Source: CAYMLQ01 sp964390795
Lineage (GTDB): Bacteria > Verrucomicrobiota > Kiritimatiellia > RFP12 > UBA1067
NCBI GenBank assembly: GCA_964390795.1
Contig: CAYMLQ010000032.1
Location: forward strand, 1 to 29,809
Length of the DNA stretch: 29,809 nt
Reading direction: 5' to 3'
Shown piece after piece: positions 15,077 to 21,232 of this stretch. The notes beneath the pieces were generated by a model. That model saw only the letters and a program-made list of their open reading frames with translations, did no database searches and was not told the origin of the DNA. A program made the position numbers and the translations under genes. Each line of letters begins with the position of its first letter. Position 1 is the stretch's first letter.

Positions 15077-16564
15077 ATGCAAAGTAGGCTTCAGAAAGTA
15101 ATGGTTCTTTTGCTGGCCGGCCTAGCGGCGACGGCCCCGGTGGGCCTGGCCAACAACGTCTGCGTCACGAACATCTCGCTGACAGACAGCGACACCGGCT
15201 ACACGCACGTGCAGTGCTCTGTGAGCTGGGACAACTCGTGGCGGGCGTCACGGACGGAAGGTTCCACAACGGTCACCAACTGGGATGCGGCCTGGGTGTT
15301 CGTCAAGTTCCGCGTCTCGCCCGGCGGAGCTTGGCAGCACGCTTCGCTGAGCACCAACCGGTCGGACTATACGGTGCCCGCCGGCGCGGCGCTCGATGTG
15401 GGACTCACCGGCAGCAAGGGCATGGGCGTCTTCCTGTACCGCTCCGCAGAAGGGGGAGGCTCGTGGACCAACACCGTGAAACTGCGCTGGAACTACAAGC
15501 AGGACGGCCTCGCCCGGACAGATCCCGTGGACGTCAGCGTACAGGCCGTCGAAATGGTGTATGTGCCGCAGGGCAGCTACTACGCGGGCGACGGCTCAGC
15601 GACGAGCCTTGCCGCACAGTTCGAGAACGGTCAGTTCACGAACGCGCTGCTGATCACCTCGGAGGATGCGCTGACCTTGGGCGGCGGCGCCCTGGGCAGC
15701 CTGGGAAACAACAACAAGACCGGCCAGGATACTGATCGCCTGGATGATTTTGACGACACGACCAGCAAGTCGCTGCCGGCAGCGTTCCCCAAGGGATACA
15801 AGGCGTTTTATTGCATGAAATACGAGGTGAGCCAGGGTCAGTACGCTGACTTTCTTACCCTGCTGACCCCCACGCAAGCGCAAACCCGCTATTCCCCCTC
15901 CACCTACGGCCAGTTTTACTATACCATAACCAACACGGCGAACGTGTATAGCGCGCTGGCGCCGGACTTTGCCTGCAACTATATTTCCTGGGGGGACACG
16001 ACGGCGTACTTGGACTGGGCCGGGTTGCGGCCCCTGACTGAACTGGAGTTCGAGAAGGCATGCCGCGGACCGGCCACGCCGGTTGCGAGCGAACTGGCCT
16101 GGGGAGACACGACGTGGATTAAAGTCACCAATGTGGTTGGCGTGGCTGGCAGCGGGACGGAAACGGCGCTTCCTGCTACGGCGAACTGCAACATTGACCA
16201 ATCCGTCTTCTTCTTGACTCGATGCGGCCTGTTCGCCACTGATCGCTCAAATCGGAAGAGCGCGGGCGCAGCCTACTGGGGCGTCATGGAGATGTCAGGG
16301 AACATGTGGGAGCGCATCGTTTCCGTAGGCCACGCAAGCGGGCGCGTGTACACCGGCACGCACGGCGACGGGCTCCTGACGGGCGCGGGCGACGGCAATG
16401 GCGACACATGGCCGGGCGCGGATGGCCTGGGCGCCGGACTGCGCGGCGGAAACTGCTACAACAGCATGAATCTTTCCCGCCTGTCGGAGCGGTTCCGCTC
16501 CACAATCTCATACTCGCCTCGCGATAATCGCATGGGGTGTCGCGGCGTGCGAACGGCACCGTAA
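15077..16564 (+). CDS. Secreted SUMF1/FGE-fold protein, probably non-catalytic (paralogue 2)
   Basis: A 495-residue paralogue of the protein at 13226 with the same architecture: signal peptide ending near GLA-NN, N-terminal beta domain (NVCVTNISLTDSD, VSWDNSWRASR, NWDAAWVFVKFR), the junction EMVYVPQGSYYAGDGS, then the SUMF1-like domain (CMKYEVSQGQYADFL, ELEFEKACRGP, WGVMEMSGNMWERIVSVG). The C-terminal segment RGGNCYNSMNLSRLSERFR replaces the QRCISNRY region of paralogue 1 and again lacks the FGE cysteine pair. The last ~40 residues are the most divergent part of the pair, although the R-G-G and GxRxVRxAP frame is kept. AAGGAG lies 6 nt before the ATG. Confidence 0.85.
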   Translation: MQSRLQKVMVLLLAGLAATAPVGLANNVCVTNISLTDSDTGYTHVQCSVSWDNSWRASRTEGSTTVTNWDAAWVFVKFRVSPGGAWQHASLSTNRSDYTVPAGAALDVGLTGSKGMGVFLYRSAEGGGSWTNTVKLRWNYKQDGLARTDPVDVSVQAVEMVYVPQGSYYAGDGSATSLAAQFENGQFTNALLITSEDALTLGGGALGSLGNNNKTGQDTDRLDDFDDTTSKSLPAAFPKGYKAFYCMKYEVSQGQYADFLTLLTPTQAQTRYSPSTYGQFYYTITNTANVYSALAPDFACNYISWGDTTAYLDWAGLRPLTELEFEKACRGPATPVASELAWGDTTWIKVTNVVGVAGSGTETALPATANCNIDQSVFFLTRCGLFATDRSNRKSAGAAYWGVMEMSGNMWERIVSVGHASGRVYTGTHGDGLLTGAGDGNGDTWPGADGLGAGLRGGNCYNSMNLSRLSERFRSTISYSPRDNRMGCRGVRTAP

Positions 16565-16622
16565 GAAGACATTACAGGCAAGACGCGTATGCAGAACACT
16601 CGCGCCATTGGGAAACAGGTGA

Positions 16623-18185
16623 ATGTACTTTCGATGCTCTTCTTTCAAACGAGCCGCCGCTGCCTGGGCAGCGGCCTTACTGGCGTTGAGTTTTTTTGGA
16701 TCTAGCGTCGCAGCTCCGGCCCGGCAAGGGAGCGGAGCTGCGACGGATCAACAAGCGACACCCAACATCATTTTCATTCTGGCTGACGACATGCGGTGGG
16801 ACGCGATGGGCTGCGCGGGCAACCCGCTGCTCAAAACCCCAAATCTGGACAGCCTCGCCAGCCGCGGCACCCGTTTCAACAATGCGTTTCTGACCACCGC
16901 CATTTGCTGCGTCAGCCGCGCCTCGATCCTCACCGGCCAGTACGCGCGGCGGCACGGCGTCAGCGAGACGAACCCGTTCCGCACGCCGCTGCGCGACTTC
17001 GCAGGCACCTATCCGGCACGGCTGCGCCAGGCCGGCTTCTATACCGGCTTCATCGGTAAGTGGGGCCTGGACATCGACAGCCGCGGGGGCTTCCAGCGCT
17101 ACGCGGCGGCGTTCGACTTCTGGTCCGGAGACATGCAGCAGTCCGTCTACTGGCACGAGCGCGCCTGCGCTTACCTCACCAACGACGGCACGAGTAACCG
17201 CACCAACTGCTTCTGCACCTGTCCGGCCGAAGCCCGCACGAGCGACGGCGTCCAGGGCACCGGCCCGCACCCGGCGCTCAAAGACCCGGTGCATGCCGAG
17301 ACCGAGTTCATCCCGTCGAAGATCCGCTCCTTCTTCGACCAGCGTGCATCGGACAAACCCTTCTGTCTGTCGGTCAGCGTGAAAGCGCCCCACGGGCCCT
17401 GGGGCGGTTACGCGCCGCGCTTCGCAAAAGACTTCGAGGGTGCGGAGATTCCGCGTGCGGCGAGCGTGTCGTTGGCCGAGGCTCAACGACAGCCCACATT
17501 CTTGCGTGCCTCACTGGAAAGCGACCGGGGGCTGCTTTTCGCGCAAGGCACGAGCCTGGACGGCGAGCGGAATCAGCAAATGCGCCAATACTACCGGTTG
17601 GTCGAGGGGCTGGACTTTTGCGTGGGCGAACTGCTCCGTGAGCTTGACCGGCGCGGCTTAACCTCCAACACCGTGGTGATCTTCACCTCCGACAACGGTC
17701 ACTTCTCCGGCGAGCACGGCTTCTTCGGCAAGTGGCTCATGCATGAGGAGTCCATCCGCGCTCCGCTGATCGTCTTTGATCCGCGCGAACCCGCCGCGCG
17801 GCGTGGCCAGACATGTAACGAGATGGTATTGAACATTGACATCGCACCGACGCTTCTGCAACTGGCCGGACTGCGGGTTCCGCCCGACATGCAGGGGCAG
17901 AGCCTCCTGCCCCTCTTAGCCGAGCCGAAGAAGCCCTTCCGCGAGAGCTTCTTCTACGAGCACCTCTACCGTAAAGGGGGGCGCATTGCCTGTTCCGAGG
18001 GCGTCCGCACGCGCCAGTGGAAATACGCCGTGTATGTGGACCAGGCCGGCCCGGAGCGGGAGGAGCTTTACGACGTGGGCCGCGACCCGCTGGAGATGAA
18101 AAATCTCCTTCGCGACCCGGCCTGTCAGGAGCGTCTGGAGCAGTTGCGCCAGGAGCACCAGATCTTTTCGATCACGCTCAAATAA
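16623..18185 (+). CDS. Exported sulfatase (S1 family), CCVSR variant
   Basis: A 520-residue type I sulfatase that would hydrolyse sulfate esters on a glycan. The signal peptide covers about residues 1-31. The metal site begins with ILADDMRWD (Asp55, Asp56). The formylglycine motif is ICCVSRASILTGQ, with Cys95 as the predicted modified residue and Val97 where most members have Pro or Ala. GKWG at 145-148 replaces the usual GKWH, and TSDNGHFSGEHGFFGKW completes the active site. The length is normal and the C-terminal subdomain is present. Activation needs a formylglycine-generating enzyme or anSME, neither of which is convincingly present in this window. It lies 58 bp after the second SUMF1-fold gene. 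Confidence 0.93.
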   Translation: MYFRCSSFKRAAAAWAAALLALSFFGSSVAAPARQGSGAATDQQATPNIIFILADDMRWDAMGCAGNPLLKTPNLDSLASRGTRFNNAFLTTAICCVSRASILTGQYARRHGVSETNPFRTPLRDFAGTYPARLRQAGFYTGFIGKWGLDIDSRGGFQRYAAAFDFWSGDMQQSVYWHERACAYLTNDGTSNRTNCFCTCPAEARTSDGVQGTGPHPALKDPVHAETEFIPSKIRSFFDQRASDKPFCLSVSVKAPHGPWGGYAPRFAKDFEGAEIPRAASVSLAEAQRQPTFLRASLESDRGLLFAQGTSLDGERNQQMRQYYRLVEGLDFCVGELLRELDRRGLTSNTVVIFTSDNGHFSGEHGFFGKWLMHEESIRAPLIVFDPREPAARRGQTCNEMVLNIDIAPTLLQLAGLRVPPDMQGQSLLPLLAEPKKPFRESFFYEHLYRKGGRIACSEGVRTRQWKYAVYVDQAGPEREELYDVGRDPLEMKNLLRDPACQERLEQLRQEHQIFSITLK

Positions 18186-18196
18186 AAGGGGGAGAT

Positions 18197-19663
18197 ATGA
18201 TAGCTACGCACAGAACAGCGAATCGCTTCGCGGTGCACCTTGCGCTTATGGTAACTCTTCTTGCGAGCTGCCTCCTTTGTGCCGCCGGAGAGCCGACCGC
18301 GTCACGTCCGCTCAATATCATCGTTCTGCTGGCGGACGACATGGGTTGGGGAGACTTGGGGTGTCAGGGGCATCCCTTTGTAAAGACCCCGGCCATCGAC
18401 CGCCTCGCGGCAGGCGGGTGCCGGTTCGACCAGTTTTATGTCTCGGCCCCGGTCTGCTCCCCCTCCCGAGCCGGCTTGCTCACGGGCCGCATCCAGAACC
18501 GCTTCGGCATGCAGTGGCTGGTCCGCGACAAGGGACCCCAGCCGATTTTCCATCACGTGCCGCTGGAGGAGCCGTCGCTGCCGCGCCTGCTGAAGACAGC
18601 CGGCTACACCACCGCGCACATCGGCAAGTGGCACCTGAGTTTCCTCGGACGGAAAGGGGAGCCGACGATGGCGGACTACGGCTACGATCACTCCCTGGTC
18701 TTGTCCGCCACCCGGCACGAGAGCTATAAGGACTCCGAGTGGACGCGCAACGGCGAGCGGGTCCAGACCCAAGGCCGCTGGAGCGCCGAGGTCTATGTCG
18801 ACGAGGCGATCGCGTTCATCGAAAAGGCTGGCGACAAGCCCTTCTTTATCAACCTGTGGAGCTTTGCGCCCCACCAGGAAGTCGAGTGCGCGCCGAAGTA
18901 TCGCGAACTCTACGCTGACCGAACCGAGAGCGAGCAGTACTTCTTCGGCACCATCACGCAAATGGACGAGCAGTACGGCCGACTGCTGGATTACCTGGAC
19001 AAGAAGGGGCGCTCCGAAAACACGATCATCGTCTTCAGCAGCGACAACGGCCCCGAGCCGCATCTGATTCCCTGGAGCGACCGCGCCCGCGGCTCAACGG
19101 CGGGGCTGAGAGCCGGCAAGCACTGCCTGTACGAGGGCGGGATCCGCGTGCCGGGCATTATCCGCTGGCCGGGGGTGACCCGTCCCGGAACGGTCAGCCA
19201 CGCCCCCGCCTGGACGCCGGACCTGCTGGCGACCCTGTGCGCCGCCGCCGGCGTCACGGTGCCGACCGCCCTGCCGACGGACGGCATCGACCTGCGTCCG
19301 GCTTTGCGCGGCGAGCGGCTGACGCGCGCCGCTCCGTTCTACTGGCAGTTCACGACGGGCGTCACCCTGCGCGACGGCACGCAGGTCAGCAGCCCAGGGC
19401 TGGCCTTGCGGGAAGATTTCTGGAAGCTCCACTGCACGACGAATTTCCAGGGAGTCGAGCTCTATAATCTGGCCATCGACATGAACGAGAAGTGGAACAT
19501 GAAGGATGACCAGCCGGCAATTGCCGCCCGCCTGTTGCAAAAGATGCGCGAGGCCTATGCCGAGGTCAACGGCCCCTACTCGAAGACCGCCCGCTTCATC
19601 AACCCTGACATGCCCCCGCCTCCTGCAGAGGCGGACCCTTCTGCCAAAGGAAAAGGCAAATGA
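18197..19663 (+). CDS. Exported sulfatase (S1 family), CSPSR type
   Basis: A 488-residue arylsulfatase-like enzyme. ATG 18197 is chosen because GGGGGAG precedes it and a signal sequence follows; the frame is open further upstream inside the first sulfatase. TLLASC near residues 21-25 resembles a lipobox, so it could be an outer-membrane lipoprotein. Active-site elements are LLADDMGWGDLG near 45, the canonical formylglycine motif CSPSRAGLLTGR (Cys87), GKWHLS, and SSDNGPEP. It differs clearly from the upstream sulfatase, so the two probably remove different sulfate groups. Its stop overlaps the esterase start by 4 nt (ATGA), indicating translational coupling. Confidence 0.94.
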   Translation: MIATHRTANRFAVHLALMVTLLASCLLCAAGEPTASRPLNIIVLLADDMGWGDLGCQGHPFVKTPAIDRLAAGGCRFDQFYVSAPVCSPSRAGLLTGRIQNRFGMQWLVRDKGPQPIFHHVPLEEPSLPRLLKTAGYTTAHIGKWHLSFLGRKGEPTMADYGYDHSLVLSATRHESYKDSEWTRNGERVQTQGRWSAEVYVDEAIAFIEKAGDKPFFINLWSFAPHQEVECAPKYRELYADRTESEQYFFGTITQMDEQYGRLLDYLDKKGRSENTIIVFSSDNGPEPHLIPWSDRARGSTAGLRAGKHCLYEGGIRVPGIIRWPGVTRPGTVSHAPAWTPDLLATLCAAAGVTVPTALPTDGIDLRPALRGERLTRAAPFYWQFTTGVTLRDGTQVSSPGLALREDFWKLHCTTNFQGVELYNLAIDMNEKWNMKDDQPAIAARLLQKMREAYAEVNGPYSKTARFINPDMPPPPAEADPSAKGKGK

Positions 19664-21201
19664 GACAGCTCGCCGGCAACTTCATTTTGGCCTTTGGCCT
19701 CGCCTTCCTTCTGAGCGGCCGTCTGCATGCAGCTGTCCGTCTCGCCGCTCCGTTCCGGGACGGCGTGGTCCTGCAAAGCGGCAAGCCCATTGCCGTGTGG
19801 GGCTGGGCCGAGCCCGGCGAGCAGGTCAAGGTCAGCTTCAAACAGTGCACAAGGACGGCCCAGGCCGACAGCCGGGGCCGCTGGCTGGTCAGACTGGAGG
19901 CTGTGGCGGCAAGCGATCAGCCCGCGCGTCTGGTTGTCGCCGGCAAGAACACCGTCACGGTCGGCCAGGTGCTGGTCGGCGAGGTCTGGCTCTGCTCCGG
20001 CCAGTCGAACATGAACCTGCCGCTGACCCAGGCCAAGGACGCGGAGCGCGAGATCGCCGGCGCGAATCATCCGCTGATCCGCTACTTCGAGGTGAAGTCC
20101 GCTGTGGTCGGCCAACCTCTGGATGAAGCTGGCGGGACTTGGGAAACGTGCACGCCTGCGGCGGCGGGCCGCTTTACCGCAGTCGGCTATTTCTTTGCCC
20201 GCGAGCTCCAGCGCCAGCTCGGCGTGCCTGTGGGCATCATCAAGTCGACGCTGGGGGGCAGCCCCATCGAAGGCTGGATGAGCGAGGAGACTCTGAAGGG
20301 CAATCTCGCAGCCGACAACGCCGTCAAGACGTGGGCTCCGCTGTCAGCTGCTTTTGAGAAGAGAACTGCCGATTACGCGGCACAGCTCGCGACGTGGTCA
20401 GCGCGTGAGAAGGCAGCCCGGGCGGCAGGGCGTGACTTTGCCGAACCCCGGCCGGTGATCGTACAGGAGCGGAGCGACCGAAACAAACCTAGCGGCCTGT
20501 ATAACGGGTTCATCCATCCTTTGGAGCCGCTCACGCTGGCCGGATTTTTGTGGTATCAGGGTGAAAGCGGTGTCGGACGCGCCAATGACTACCGCGTTCT
20601 GCTCCAGACCATGATCCGCCAGTGGCGTCAGGATTTTCAGCAAGCAGACCTGCCGTTTCTTATCGCCCAGCTGCCCAACTATGCGGAGACGAATGATGTC
20701 ACCGGCCAGAGCTGGGCCTGGCTTCGCGAGGCACAGGCGGCCACCCTGACCCTGCCCCGCACGGGCATGGCCGTGACAGTTGACGTCGGCGACCCGGCGA
20801 ATCTCCATCCGGCCAACAAGCAGGACGTGGGTCTGCGGCTGGCGCGGGTGGCGTTGAGCCAGGTTTATGGCAAAAAGGTTGCGTGCGGCGGCCCCGTGTT
20901 CTCCGGCGTGAAAAGGGAAGGCGGCTCTTTGCAGATTCTCTTTAAACAGGCCGAGGGCTTGTGCTTCAAAGGCGAGGCGGCGCATGCGTTCGTGATCGCG
21001 GGCAGCGACCGGAAGTTCATCCCCGCAGAAGCGCGCATTGAAGGACAGTCCGTTATTCTTTCCGCAAAGGGCATCGCCGAACCGCAGGCCGTTCGTTATA
21101 ATTGGGAAAACAACCCGAGGCGCTTCCTGTACAACAGTGCGGGGTTGCCGGCCGCGCCGTTCCGCTCCGACGATTGGAAGCCGGCCACTCGAACTCATTA
21201 A
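19660..21201 (+). CDS. Sialate O-acetylesterase-like SGNH esterase
   Basis: A 513-residue exported esterase of the SASA family, which removes O-acetyl groups from sialic acids or other acetylated glycans. The signal peptide ends near LHA (residue 24). Next comes the N-terminal beta domain (VVLQSGKPIAVWGWAEPGEQV), the nucleophile block VWLCSGQSNM with Ser116, GGSPIEGWMS, LWYQGESGVGRANDY, and the C-terminal catalytic His in LHPANKQDVG near 383. The length is typical. It starts on the overlapping ATGA of the sulfatase, so the two are co-translated. In sulfatase loci this family often acts on acetylated plant or algal polysaccharides, so sialic acid is not assured as substrate. Confidence 0.93.
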   Translation: MRQLAGNFILAFGLAFLLSGRLHAAVRLAAPFRDGVVLQSGKPIAVWGWAEPGEQVKVSFKQCTRTAQADSRGRWLVRLEAVAASDQPARLVVAGKNTVTVGQVLVGEVWLCSGQSNMNLPLTQAKDAEREIAGANHPLIRYFEVKSAVVGQPLDEAGGTWETCTPAAAGRFTAVGYFFARELQRQLGVPVGIIKSTLGGSPIEGWMSEETLKGNLAADNAVKTWAPLSAAFEKRTADYAAQLATWSAREKAARAAGRDFAEPRPVIVQERSDRNKPSGLYNGFIHPLEPLTLAGFLWYQGESGVGRANDYRVLLQTMIRQWRQDFQQADLPFLIAQLPNYAETNDVTGQSWAWLREAQAATLTLPRTGMAVTVDVGDPANLHPANKQDVGLRLARVALSQVYGKKVACGGPVFSGVKREGGSLQILFKQAEGLCFKGEAAHAFVIAGSDRKFIPAEARIEGQSVILSAKGIAEPQAVRYNWENNPRRFLYNSAGLPAAPFRSDDWKPATRTH

Positions 21202-21216
21202 CTTTGGCTGGTTCGG

Positions 21217-21223
21217 AAGGAGG
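21217..21223 (+). promoter_or_regulatory. Strong ribosome-binding site before GTG 21233
   Basis: AAGGAGG is located 9 nt before a GTG that is in frame with the SUMF1-sialidase gene. It is among the strongest Shine-Dalgarno matches in the window and is the main reason to start that gene at 21233, although an alternative start close to the predicted signal sequence would avoid translating the heptamer repeat. Confidence 0.55.
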
Positions 21224-21232
21224 AACAACCCC

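Larger units (their letters stand above)
14751..16564 (+). repeat. Two-gene cassette, copy 2
   Basis: Tandem second copy of the cassette at 12903-14740, in the same order and orientation and beginning about 10 bp after copy 1 ends. The small genes are about 82% identical in their mature parts. The large genes are most alike in their N-terminal beta domain and diverge strongly in the last ~40 codons. Confidence 0.85.
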
